Source: Listeria booriae (GTDB lineage Bacteria > Bacillota > Bacilli > Lactobacillales > Listeriaceae). From it: DNA of 64,000 nucleotides. A program made the position numbers and the translations under genes. The notes below the pieces were generated by a model, which saw only the letters and a list, made by a program, of their open reading frames with translations, searched no databases and was not told the origin of the DNA. The DNA lies in the NCBI RefSeq assembly GCF_000766865.1, contig NZ_JNFA01000019.1, forward strand, positions 310,001-374,000. The letters are read 5' to 3'. Below are positions 1 to 6,896 of this stretch, in pieces (the first letter of the stretch is position 1; the number at the start of each line of letters is the position of its first letter).

Positions 1-348
1 GCTTCCCATACTGTGGCCAAAAATAACATGTGGTATATCTGGGTAACGCGCTTTTATAAAATCAGCCACGACTTCCTCATCCGCCACCATCGCATCAAAA
101 CCGTCTGGATATGGCAAGTGCCCCAAATTCCCCGTATCTGCAGCGCTCTTACCAAAACCACGATGATCATCCGCAATGACAATAAAACCTTCCTTGTTTA
201 AATACGATGCAAATTCGGCATACCTCGCTCCATGTTCCGCCATTCCGTGAACAATTTGTACAATGCCAACAGGTTTTTCAACATCCTCCCAAATATGCGC
301 ATGTAGTGGTAATTCATCATGCGACGTTATTTTTAATTCTGTGTGCAT
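1..348 (-). CDS. Alpha/beta hydrolase, monoacylglycerol lipase/lysophospholipase type (3' part outside window)
   Basis: Reading the minus strand from an ATG at 348, with a strong GAGGAGGGG ribosome binding site just upstream, gives 116 open codons that run off the left edge of the window. The product begins MHTELKITSHDELPLHAHIW and carries HGMAEHGARY, DDHRGFGKS and, at the very end, the nucleophile-elbow motif GHSMGS. These are the oxyanion-hole, HRG and catalytic Ser motifs of the Hydrolase_4 (PldB/monoglyceride lipase) group. The catalytic Asp and His would lie in the missing C-terminal part. It probably hydrolyses a lipid ester in the cytosol, but the substrate is unknown. No other gene in the window is linked to it. 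Confidence 0.85.
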   Translation of the reverse strand, partial: MHTELKITSHDELPLHAHIWEDVEKPVGIVQIVHGMAEHGARYAEFASYLNKEGFIVIADDHRGFGKSAADTGNLGHLPYPDGFDAMVADEEVVADFIKARYPDIPHVIFGHSMGS

Positions 349-489
349 AAGACCCCTCCTCTTCCTTACAAAGAAACGCTAATTCCTACTCTTTACCCAA
401 CTAGTCTACCCTATTATGGAACTTTTTACACTTGTTCACATTATCACAAATATGTTAAAATGAAATCATGAATCAAAGGAGATGTTGAC

Positions 490-954
490 ATGACAAAAGA
501 TATCGCGCACTTACAAATGTTTGACTACGTATTGAAAAAATATGGTAACAAGGAACTTTTTGCGAACACACGCATGGTTGTCGAGATTGATGGTAAGCTT
601 TGGACAGGCGATTTTCTAATTTTAGATGACTGCCATATCATCGAAGTGGATTGGGCGGATAATGGTTATACGCAGGTCGAACTGACTCGTGAAGCAATTA
701 ACGCTGCTTTTGATGAAGCCATTCAAGTATCTAATGTGAATGTGAGTCAGAACCGTATCGATGCTAAGATTGCTTCGTTAAAACATCCAGAAATGCTGTA
801 TCAAGAAATAAGTCGTTTCGTCGATGCCGTAGATAGCCAAGAAAGCGGCTTGAAACCATTGTTATACAACGCGTACTGCTTGGATACACGCGTGAAATTA
901 CCTTTCTTAGACATTGCAAATAAGGAAATGTGTTTAGTGTCTTTAACAGTATAA
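490..954 (+). CDS. Conserved hypothetical protein, 154 aa
   Basis: The gene has a good Shine-Dalgarno (AAAGGAGATG) ahead of ATG 490 and is followed directly by a rho-independent terminator, so it is a monocistronic unit. The 154-aa product is soluble and acidic, with no signal peptide or membrane segment. The N-terminal half (about 1-70) contains hydrophobic beta-like segments such as MVVEIDGKLWTGDFLIL; the C-terminal half looks mainly helical. No family is recognised. Codon use and base composition match the neighbouring genes, which argues for a resident gene. No function is proposed. Confidence 0.75.
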   Translation: MTKDIAHLQMFDYVLKKYGNKELFANTRMVVEIDGKLWTGDFLILDDCHIIEVDWADNGYTQVELTREAINAAFDEAIQVSNVNVSQNRIDAKIASLKHPEMLYQEISRFVDAVDSQESGLKPLLYNAYCLDTRVKLPFLDIANKEMCLVSLTV

Positions 955-960
955 TTTAGA

Positions 961-992
961 GCGGTAGCCTTTTACTAGGTTGCCGTTTTTTT
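961..992 (+). terminator. Rho-independent terminator of the 490-954 gene
   Basis: An 8-bp stem, CGGTAGCC pairing with GGTTGCCG (one G-U), encloses an 8-nt loop and is followed by seven T residues. Confidence 0.85.
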
Positions 993-1077
993 ATATGTTA
1001 CAATATGGTCTTAAATCAATACTTTCTTATTTCGACAACTCAATAAGATTGTGCTACACGAAAGGAGTTGATTGCTT

Positions 1078-1722
1078 ATGATGAAATGGTCTCGCATACT
1101 TATCGTCCTTTATTTCATCTACATCTTTTTCATTTTTCAAAGCTATAAATTCCTTGTTTTGAATGTATCGTTAGCCTATATTCCACTCGAGTTAGCTAAC
1201 TTGGCTTGTAAAAAGAAATGGCACCCGATGATTTTTTGGCCCCTAGCGGCTCTATGGCTATTATTCTTCCCGAATTCGCCGTATTTATTGACTGACTTCT
1301 TCCATTTGGAGAATTTACGTGTCAATGCGATGCAGATTGGTGTTTTTTCGAATGATCCGCGTATTTGGAAGCATTTCACTGTGATGGCTGTGGGAATTCT
1401 ATTTGGCCTTTACACCGGTTTTGTCTCGTTGAAATGGATGTTGGACGCGCTGATGGATCGTTTTCGAACTGCTGCCAATTCGGTTGCCTACTGGGGCACA
1501 TTTGGCGTTATTATCGTACTTTCTGGTTACGCGATTTATCTCGGCCGATTCGCGCGATTGCATACAGTGTACTTGTTTACAGACCCTATGTATGTGATTC
1601 ACCAAATGTTGGACGCGTTTTCGTATGAAATGTTCTATTTTATAGCTTGTTTCGTCGTTATCCAGATCGTTATTTACTTCATCTTTATAAAATTTCCAAA
1701 TAAAAAGGCTAGCGCTTCATAA
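1078..1722 (+). CDS. DUF1361 family integral membrane protein
   Basis: A 214-aa polytopic membrane protein. Hydrophobic segments lie at about 5-25, 28-45, 55-75, 105-125, 140-160 and 185-207. The motif FPNSPYLLTDFFHL in the first third matches the conserved FxPNAPYxxTD-type motif of DUF1361 proteins. An upstream in-frame TTG at 1072 also exists, but the AAAGGAG at 1061-1067 is better spaced for the ATG at 1078. The stop codon lies inside the loop of a strong terminator. The biochemical function of the family is unknown; a role at the cytoplasmic membrane is all that can be said. Confidence 0.85.
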   Translation: MMKWSRILIVLYFIYIFFIFQSYKFLVLNVSLAYIPLELANLACKKKWHPMIFWPLAALWLLFFPNSPYLLTDFFHLENLRVNAMQIGVFSNDPRIWKHFTVMAVGILFGLYTGFVSLKWMLDALMDRFRTAANSVAYWGTFGVIIVLSGYAIYLGRFARLHTVYLFTDPMYVIHQMLDAFSYEMFYFIACFVVIQIVIYFIFIKFPNKKASAS

Positions 1723-1738
1723 GCGCTAGCCTTTTTTT
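1704..1738. terminator. Bidirectional terminator between the DUF1361 gene and the tRNA-like RNA
   Basis: The perfect stem GGCTAGCGCTT/AAGCGCTAGCC is flanked by T runs on both strands (seven T on plus, TTTTTA on minus). It ends the DUF1361 gene on the plus strand and would also stop the minus-strand tRNA-like transcript that ends at 1741. Confidence 0.85.
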
Positions 1739-1740
1739 GA

Positions 1741-1869
1741 TCATCGGGTGTGGATTTGCACCACACAAACTCATATTTAAATCTTAACTTGTTTAAATGT
1801 ACTTTATACTGTTGCTTTGCTTCGAAGTTCTTTGCAACTAAATGCGTCTACCTATTCCGCCACCGATAA
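1741..1869 (-). ncRNA. tRNA-Leu-like RNA, 129 nt, with atypical anticodon and variable regions
   Basis: On the minus strand a near-complete tRNA frame is visible. The 5' acceptor strand TTATCGG (1869-1863) pairs with CCGATGA (1747-1741), 7 bp with one U-G. Then comes TG (positions 8-9) and a D arm GCGGAATAGGTAGACGC, almost identical to the tRNA-Leu D arm including A14, G18G19 and A21. At the 3' end is a T arm: GTGTGG, loop TGCAAAT, CCACAC. Between them, 70-odd nt replace the normal anticodon arm. A GTTGC/GCAAC stem closes an 18-nt loop, and an ATTTAAA/TTTAAAT stem closes a 10-nt loop in the place of a long variable arm. No canonical 7-nt anticodon loop was found. T-loop position 55 is G instead of U. 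The element has its own promoter (1892-1920) and terminator (1704-1738). It could be an expressed non-canonical RNA or a decayed tRNA-Leu. Confidence 0.6.
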
Positions 1870-1891
1870 TGATTATTTGACAACGGTATAT

Positions 1892-1920
1892 ATGATATCA
1901 TGAATTCCGAATAAATGCAA
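1892..1920 (-). promoter_or_regulatory. Sigma-A-type promoter for the tRNA-like RNA
   Basis: On the minus strand TTGCAT (1920-1915) and TATCAT (1897-1892) are separated by exactly 17 bp. Transcription would begin near 1885, about 16 nt before the acceptor stem. It lies just after the azlD stop codon, so it is separate from the azlCD operon. Confidence 0.55.
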
Positions 1921-1927
1921 GTTTATT

Positions 1928-2251
1928 TTAAAATAACAGCCGAAGTAACGCCATAATCACGACACCTAAAATGACTGTCCATAGTAAACTCCGCGTGATT
2001 AATGAGATGATAAAGGTTGCAATAACAGCGATTAGCTCTAGCCAGTGAATTTGAAAACCTTGTGCGCCGTTTGACATGAAACTTTCGATAACTAACGCGC
2101 TAAAAATACAAATTGGAATATAACTAAGCCATTTTAAAACCGGTGCTGAAATCTTCATGTTGCGCATAACAAGAAATGGTAGCATCCGCGGAATCGCCGT
2201 AACAAGGCAGCAACCGAGTAGCATCAACAAGAAACTTGGTGTAACACTCAT
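1928..2251 (-). CDS. azlD: AzlD family branched-chain amino acid transport subunit
   Basis: A 107-aa protein with about four hydrophobic helices (5-25, 40-58, 70-85, 88-105), the size and layout of AzlD. AzlD is the small partner of AzlC in exporting branched-chain amino acids across the cytoplasmic membrane. Its ATG overlaps the azlC stop in an ATGA, which indicates translational coupling. The pairing with AzlC immediately upstream supports the call more than any single motif. Confidence 0.85.
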   Translation of the reverse strand: MSVTPSFLLMLLGCCLVTAIPRMLPFLVMRNMKISAPVLKWLSYIPICIFSALVIESFMSNGAQGFQIHWLELIAVIATFIISLITRSLLWTVILGVVIMALLRLLF

Positions 2252-2952
2252 CGATCTGTCACCACCCCAATGGTCGCAACGATAAGCGTGGATAGCACAA
2301 CTGCTACGTTACTCGAAACGACAAATGATAAGCCAATCATGAAAATAAGCATATACAAGATCAGAAATGCAATGTGACGCAGTTTTGATTTAGGAACGCT
2401 CTGTAGTTGGAATACGAAAAGTGCTACAAACATCGCTGTGAGCGCGAAATCAAGCCCGAATAGCGCTGGGTTAGGAATTAGCTTGCCAACCATTCCTCCG
2501 AGTGCACATGAGGCAATCCACACGACATACGCCGTAATATTTAGCCCGTTCATCCAAGCTGCGTACATCGGTTCCTTTTTCGCAAGTTTCATCGCTGCAA
2601 CACCGAAGGATTCATCTGTGACCAGGAGGCTGATGCCAATATTTTTGAGCATGGAATCTTTTTGAAAATGTGGTGCTAATGTGGCTCCTAATAGAAAATG
2701 GCGAAAATTCACGATAAATGTCGTTACGATGATAGCAAGTGTTGTACTGTTTGTAAGTAGCATCGCGCAAATAATGAATTGTGCGGCACCAGCGTATACA
2801 AACACGGCAAGCAGGGTAACTTCTAGAACGTTTAAATTCGCCGCAATCCCCGCTACACCAGCAGCAATACCAATACTTATGTAGCCAAGTAATGTTGGGA
2901 TACAATCTTTTATCCCCTGTAAAAATGAGCCCTCCGAAACTTGTTCTGGCAT
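2248..2952 (-). CDS. azlC: AzlC family branched-chain amino acid exporter, large subunit
   Basis: A 234-aa polytopic membrane protein of the AzlC/LIV-E family. The signature FVYAGAAQF appears at about 50-60, followed by NFRHFLLGA, both typical of the family. AzlC and AzlD together export branched-chain amino acids and analogues such as 4-azaleucine in Bacillus. The start ATG at 2952 follows an AGGAGGGA ribosome binding site. It is transcribed divergently from the TetR gene at 3111; whether that regulator also controls it cannot be told from sequence. Confidence 0.9.
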   Translation of the reverse strand: MPEQVSEGSFLQGIKDCIPTLLGYISIGIAAGVAGIAANLNVLEVTLLAVFVYAGAAQFIICAMLLTNSTTLAIIVTTFIVNFRHFLLGATLAPHFQKDSMLKNIGISLLVTDESFGVAAMKLAKKEPMYAAWMNGLNITAYVVWIASCALGGMVGKLIPNPALFGLDFALTAMFVALFVFQLQSVPKSKLRHIAFLILYMLIFMIGLSFVVSSNVAVVLSTLIVATIGVVTDR

Positions 2953-3016
2953 TCAATCCCTCCTCTTTTACTTCTTTATTATCCTATCAAAATTGTGACA
3001 TAATGGCTAGAGGTTA

Positions 3017-3045
3017 TTGACTTTTTTTGATTCTGGATTTATACT
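3017..3045 (+). promoter_or_regulatory. Promoter of the TetR/EF-G-binding protein operon
   Basis: TTGACT (3017-3022) and TATACT (3040-3045) are separated by 17 bp, a near-consensus sigma-A promoter, 66 bp upstream of the TetR start codon. Confidence 0.7.
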
Positions 3046-3056
3046 AAAATAAAAAA

Positions 3057-3079
3057 TGACTCTAAAGTCAAATTATGAC
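3057..3079 (+). promoter_or_regulatory. Candidate TetR operator (overlapping dyads)
   Basis: Just downstream of the -10 element are two overlapping inverted repeats: TGACT-CTAA-AGTCA at 3057-3070 and GTCA-AATTA-TGAC at 3067-3079. Position between promoter and start codon fits autorepression by the TetR protein encoded next. Inferred only. Confidence 0.45.
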
Positions 3080-3110
3080 CGCAGTTATTTTTATGAAAGG
3101 TGGCCTCTAA

Positions 3111-3686
3111 ATGAATTGGAAGGAACAACAAAAGTACGACCGAGAACAATTAATACTTGCCGAAGCAGAAACCATGTTATTTCAAACCACAGATAGCACG
3201 ATAAATATGGATGCACTTGCGCTCGCTGTTGGGATTTCTAAAGGAACATTATACAATCACTTCACCAATAAAGAGGCGATTATTACACGTATTTTAGAAC
3301 GAAACGCGCAGAACTTACTACAAATGATGCGCGAAACAATGATAAACGTCGATGATAGCAAAATGAAATTACAAACATTGTTACGTATTATTATTCGCAA
3401 TCCCTACTTCACTTTAGTTTTGCAAAATCAACCGGATATGAGCCAAGTCAATGAACTCACACATATTTTTGAACGAATTATAGAAGAACTCACCCTACTT
3501 TTTCGTCATCTTCAAGAAAAAAACATCATTGATTCGGTATACCCAACGACATTTTTAGTAGCGCATTTTATGCATCTATTTGATCCTGCTATCTTTCAAC
3601 ATTTACTAAAAGAAGGCGTTCTCGAAGACCATATCGTCGACTTGACTGAGCGCTTCTTTTTCCAAGGAACACAAAAGGAGATGTAA
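3111..3686 (+). CDS. TetR/AcrR family transcriptional regulator
   Basis: A 191-aa protein. Residues about 12-58 form the TetR helix-turn-helix, with MDALALAVGISKGTLYNHF being the usual recognition-helix pattern (VGISKGTLYNHFTNKEAI). The remaining part is the all-helical ligand-binding and dimerisation domain. An AAAGGTGG ribosome binding site precedes ATG 3111. It is followed after 2 nt by the EF-G-binding protein gene, so it most likely regulates that gene and itself through the dyads at 3057-3079. The ligand is unknown. Confidence 0.88.
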   Translation: MNWKEQQKYDREQLILAEAETMLFQTTDSTINMDALALAVGISKGTLYNHFTNKEAIITRILERNAQNLLQMMRETMINVDDSKMKLQTLLRIIIRNPYFTLVLQNQPDMSQVNELTHIFERIIEELTLLFRHLQEKNIIDSVYPTTFLVAHFMHLFDPAIFQHLLKEGVLEDHIVDLTERFFFQGTQKEM

Positions 3687-3688
3687 AC

Positions 3689-4327
3689 ATGCAATTTATT
3701 ACCAATGCAAATTACCACTTTATCATGTATCAAGCCTTCAATGCGTATCATGGCGCTATTAATACGAACGACGAAAGCGTCAAAAATGCCTTGCGCTTCT
3801 CATGTATCGATAAAGCCAGAGCGATTTTTGACACCTTAACAACCGAGCAAGAAGCCTTAATCGGCGAAATTTTTCATATTCGTTCTGAAGAAGAACTAGA
3901 GGCCTTCGATGCCAAACTGCAAAACTATTTAGTTCCCTTCCCAAGCATTAACGAGAAAACAGTCAAAAAACTATTTCCAAAGGTGAAAAAACTAAAAGCC
4001 CCTGATTTACCAGCTGAGCAAATGGATCGTCTTGTTTTTCTTGGCTGGAATGACACGGGCGCGCAAAAGAAATTCATCATCGCCCAGCACGACCATCAAC
4101 TTGTAGCCGTTCATGGTAGTTTCACACCTATTTCCAAGAAAGGCATCTGTGCTTTTTGCCACCAAAACGAGCGCGTCGGTTTATTCAAAGCAGACATAAA
4201 AGCCAAGGGAAACAATGATAATTTTCGCGCTATCGGTCAGTACATTTGCGCAGACAGCCTCACTTGTAGCAACAATATCAAAAGCGAATCTCGCCTCTTA
4301 GAATTTATTAATGTATTAAAAGCCTAA
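3689..4327 (+). CDS. FusB/FBP-type elongation factor G-binding protein
   Basis: A 212-aa protein with the two-domain layout of the FusB/FusC/FBP family: an N-terminal helical bundle (about 1-85) and a C-terminal treble-clef zinc-binding domain. The zinc ligands are seen as CAFCHQNERVGLF (CxxC) and ICADSLTC near the end. Family members bind EF-G and speed its release from the ribosome, giving resistance to fusidic acid when overexpressed. Chromosomal FBP homologues occur in Listeria and Bacillus. Here it is the second gene of an operon with a TetR regulator. Whether it protects against an antibiotic or only tunes translation cannot be judged from sequence. Confidence 0.85.
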   Translation: MQFITNANYHFIMYQAFNAYHGAINTNDESVKNALRFSCIDKARAIFDTLTTEQEALIGEIFHIRSEEELEAFDAKLQNYLVPFPSINEKTVKKLFPKVKKLKAPDLPAEQMDRLVFLGWNDTGAQKKFIIAQHDHQLVAVHGSFTPISKKGICAFCHQNERVGLFKADIKAKGNNDNFRAIGQYICADSLTCSNNIKSESRLLEFINVLKA

Positions 4328-4371
4328 CTTTGGGTATACTAGTATAGTAAAATCAAAAGGAGGGCAAAAAA

Positions 4372-4785
4372 ATGGCAAGAAAACCAAAAATGCTTTTTGT
4401 GAACTTAGCAGTAAAAGACTTAGACAAATCGGTAGAATTCTTCACAGCGTTAGGATTCGAGTTCAACCCCCAATTCACCGATGAAAATGCAACATGCATG
4501 ATTTTAAATGATAACACGTTCGTCATGTTACTCGTAGAAGGGTTCTTCCAAAACTTCACCAAGAAAACAATCGCTGAACCTGCAACAACTACCGAAGCAA
4601 TCATGGCTATTTCTGCAGATACACGCGAAGAAGTAGATGAAATCGTAGAAAAAGCACTTGCTGCTGGCGGAAAAGTTTCTAATGACAAAATGGACGAAGG
4701 CTTCATGTATAGCTGGAGCTTCCAAGATGTTGATAATCACTTATGGGAAGTTATTTATATGGACCAAAGTGCAGTAAATGGCTAA
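4372..4785 (+). CDS. VOC superfamily protein (glyoxalase/bleomycin-resistance fold)
   Basis: A 137-aa single-module VOC protein. It begins with the characteristic strand LFVNLAVKDLDKSVEFFTALGF and ends with DVDNHLWEVIYMD, the usual metal-site strand with a terminal Glu. This subgroup resembles YaeR/lactoylglutathione-lyase-like proteins of unknown substrate. AGGAGGG upstream and a strong terminator downstream make it monocistronic. The reaction cannot be predicted. Confidence 0.85.
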   Translation: MARKPKMLFVNLAVKDLDKSVEFFTALGFEFNPQFTDENATCMILNDNTFVMLLVEGFFQNFTKKTIAEPATTTEAIMAISADTREEVDEIVEKALAAGGKVSNDKMDEGFMYSWSFQDVDNHLWEVIYMDQSAVNG

Positions 4786-4790
4786 ACCAC

Positions 4791-4831
4791 AAAACGAGGC
4801 AGGAATTAAACTCCGACGCCTCGTTTTTTTA
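4791..4831. terminator. Bidirectional terminator
   Basis: Stem ACGAGGC/GCCTCGT followed by seven T on the plus strand and preceded by A residues that give a short U run on the minus strand. It separates the convergent VOC gene and the 4832-5275 gene. Confidence 0.85.
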
Positions 4832-5275
4832 TTATGCATTTTTATAGCCTTGTAAAATAAACGGCATAATTTGATCGTGAAATGCCTTTAGTTCTTCTAA
4901 ATAGTAGGCTATTTCTTGGTTACTCGCCTTCAAGTCCCCTTCTGCCTTCCGTTTTATCAAAAAAGCTTCCATAGCTGTCTCAAATGATTCGCGATTCTCT
5001 AGTGCCTCGGCTTCTGAAAAGCCATTTTGGGCCTCCGCTTTACCTAGGTTGTAGTAATCCAATTGCGAATAACTGCCACCACTTACCGCATGCAATCCGT
5101 TCGTTACTGTCATAACAATTCTCGATCGATAATTATTCACATATTCTGGGTGAGCTTTCAAAATACTAGCGTTACTTCCTTGTGTATAATAATGGTCGAA
5201 CCAGAAGTCTGCAAAGCGAAATATCTCCTTCGCAAAAAGCCTAATTATTTCGTTGGATATTAATTCATCGCGCAT
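4832..5275 (-). CDS. Hypothetical helical protein, 147 aa
   Basis: The open frame extends to an ATG at 5290, but GGTGGGG lies between that and the ATG at 5275, so 5275 is the better start (MRDELISNEIIRLFAKEIFR). The product is soluble and predicted helical, with many aromatic and charged residues (FRFADFWFDHYY). No family is recognised. It is convergent with the VOC gene and read away from tRNA-Ser. No function is proposed. Confidence 0.65.
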   Translation of the reverse strand: MRDELISNEIIRLFAKEIFRFADFWFDHYYTQGSNASILKAHPEYVNNYRSRIVMTVTNGLHAVSGGSYSQLDYYNLGKAEAQNGFSEAEALENRESFETAMEAFLIKRKAEGDLKASNQEIAYYLEELKAFHDQIMPFILQGYKNA

Positions 5276-5401
5276 AGTCCCCACCCTCATAAGTTATATG
5301 ACTTACATTTTATTTTAAGGGTCTTTCAAGCACAATGCAATATAACTTTCGGAGCAAATCCTCACCATTTATTTTTATTCAAAAAAATTTATAATTTAGG
5401 G

Positions 5402-5430
5402 TTGGCAAATGAATAAATCCATGATACAAT
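5402..5430 (+). promoter_or_regulatory. Promoter of tRNA-Ser
   Basis: TTGGCA (5402-5407), 17-bp spacer, TACAAT (5425-5430), with the tRNA starting 14 nt further on. Confidence 0.75.
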
Positions 5431-5444
5431 AAATCTTGTGTTTC

Positions 5445-5534
5445 GGAGGAATACCCAAGTCTGGCTGAAGGGATCGGTCTTGAAAACCGACAGGCGGGTA
5501 AGACCGCGCGGGGGTTCGAATCCCTCTTCCTCCT
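5445..5534 (+). tRNA. tRNA-Ser (anticodon UGA)
   Basis: Acceptor GGAGGAA/TTCCTCC (5445-5451 with 5527-5533), D arm, anticodon loop CTTGAAA with TGA at 5481-5483, a long class II variable arm (GCGG/CCGC), and a standard TTCGAAT T-loop. CCA is not encoded. The discriminator position 73 (5534) reads T, whereas serine tRNAs normally carry G73. Confidence 0.95.
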
Positions 5535-5543
5535 TCTTATGAA

Positions 5544-5577
5544 AACAGCTCATTTTAATTAATGAGCTGTTTTTTTA
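5544..5577 (+). terminator. Terminator of tRNA-Ser
   Basis: Perfect stem AACAGCTCATT/AATGAGCTGTT with a short loop and a run of T. Confidence 0.85.
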
Positions 5578-5661
5578 TGCACTTTTACTAATAAAGGAAT
5601 ACGCCACTAGATAGACATAGTATTCTCTACACAAACTGGTGTTTTAGAAAATAACAGCCGT

Positions 5662-5684
5662 CAGAGTCTGAGCAATCAGACTCT
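5662..5684 (-). terminator. Hairpin at the end of ybaK
   Basis: CAGAGTCTGA and TCAGACTCTG form a strong stem overlapping the ybaK stop codon. No clean T run follows, so it may be an mRNA-stabilising hairpin or a weak terminator. Confidence 0.45.
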
Positions 5685-6173
5685 GGTATTGTAGATATCT
5701 TCTAAATTTGCACTCGTAACTTGTACTAAATCCATTGGTGCAATTGCTAATTGAAGTCCTCTTTTCCCCGCCGAAATAAGTAATTGTTCTTGATTTTTTG
5801 CATCATCGGCAATAAAGGTTGGGAAGTGTTTCTTTATTCCAATTGGTGAACAACCGCCGCGAATGTAGCCTGTCACTTTTTCTAGGTCTTTCATTGGTAA
5901 CATCTCTACTTTTTTATTCCCGCTGACTTTAGCAAGCAATTTTAAATCAAGTTCTTTATTCGCGGGGATACATGCGACGACAATGCCTGTTTTATCGCCT
6001 TCTGTGACGAGTGTTTTATACAATTTCTCTGGTGGAACGTGCAACATGTCGGCGATTTCAGATGCATCCATATGTTCTTCATGAATTGGGATTTGGCGGA
6101 GTTCATAATTGATTTTTTGCTGGTCTAAAATTCGACTAGCGTTGGTTTTGGCGATTTTTTTATGGTGACTCAT
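5676..6173 (-). CDS. ybaK: Cys-tRNA(Pro)/Cys-tRNA(Cys) deacylase, YbaK/EbsC family
   Basis: A 165-aa protein of the YbaK/ProX editing-domain family, which hydrolyses Cys (or Ala) mischarged on tRNA-Pro in trans. Characteristic stretches are KTLVTEGDKTGIVVACIPAN, with the conserved lysine of the active site region, and GYIRGGCSPIGIKK. The start is taken at ATG 6173 because AGGAG lies 8 nt upstream; an in-frame GTG at 6182 overlaps that site. It reads toward tRNA-Ser and is monocistronic. Confidence 0.9.
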   Translation of the reverse strand: MSHHKKIAKTNASRILDQQKINYELRQIPIHEEHMDASEIADMLHVPPEKLYKTLVTEGDKTGIVVACIPANKELDLKLLAKVSGNKKVEMLPMKDLEKVTGYIRGGCSPIGIKKHFPTFIADDAKNQEQLLISAGKRGLQLAIAPMDLVQVTSANLEDIYNTRV

Positions 6174-6241
6174 TTTTTTCACTCCTGTTTTATGAAAAAT
6201 AGCGGTACTCTGTGAAGAATAGCCGCTACAATCGTGATTAT

Positions 6242-6697
6242 TTAGCTGATAATATCGTCATCGGAGACGGCTTCTTTGCGATCCCATTTGACGATAATGC
6301 GTACTGTTTTTTTGCGTTTATCTACTTCTTCGTAACTTTCCGTGTAGAGCTTTCGTTGGTATTGAATTTGTTCTGCGACAAAGCCTGCTTCTAGTTTAAA
6401 GGTCGCTTCGCTGTCGTTTGTTAATCGCGATGTTACAATCTCTCCGCTTAAAAGTAATTGCAACTCGTCTTTCTTCTCGCCAACAACTGTTAAATCGCCG
6501 AATGATGCGCGTTTAAAGAAGTCTACGATGTCCTCCATTGTTTCCAAACGATATTTTCGAGCCAGTTCTTTTCCCGCCCAGTATAGGATGTGTGGCGTTT
6601 CTTCACCAAGTATGTTTGGTACTAACGTGTCGCGAATTAATTCGTAACCAAAAACCGGTATCATTTTTTCATTTACAATTTCTTCATTTTCTGCCAT
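6242..6697 (-). CDS. yslB: YslB-like DUF2507 protein
   Basis: A 151-aa soluble protein resembling Bacillus YslB (DUF2507), recognised from VFGYELIRDTLVPNILGEE and ILYWAGKELARKY near the start. Its function is unknown; the fold is related to the V4R/4-vinyl reductase-like small-ligand domain. In Bacillus yslB follows lysC on the same strand. Here it is separated from lysC by the oppositely oriented racE to tRNA-Arg block. Confidence 0.82.
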   Translation of the reverse strand: MAENEEIVNEKMIPVFGYELIRDTLVPNILGEETPHILYWAGKELARKYRLETMEDIVDFFKRASFGDLTVVGEKKDELQLLLSGEIVTSRLTNDSEATFKLEAGFVAEQIQYQRKLYTESYEEVDKRKKTVRIIVKWDRKEAVSDDDIIS

Positions 6698-6896
6698 TTA
6701 TAAATACCCCGCTTTCTACTCCACCTATTATACCCAGAAATTCGCAAAAATAGAACTAACAACGTCAAAATTTCTAAAAAAAGCAGTAAATCCATCAAAA
6801 AGCTTGCGAAAACCGTTAAAAAATAAGAAAATGAAGAGTATAATTAAAATATCTATAGTATACTTATTCTAAAATGAAGAAATTGAGGCGAAACGT
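6698..6896. other. Divergent intergenic region yslB/racE
   Basis: An AT-rich 199-bp region between head-to-head genes. On the plus strand TATAAT (6839-6844) and TATACT (6859-6864) are possible -10 elements for racE, but neither has a good -35 box at 17 bp. No RNA gene or repeat was seen. Confidence 0.4.

Noticed and set aside
13-201. 62-aa plus-strand frame at the window start
   Set aside because: It lies opposite the hydrolase gene on the minus strand, whose motifs are clear.
1741-1869. Ordinary tRNA-Leu gene or tmRNA
   Set aside because: There is no normal anticodon arm and the element is 129 nt, too long for tRNA-Leu and far too short for tmRNA with its tag frame.
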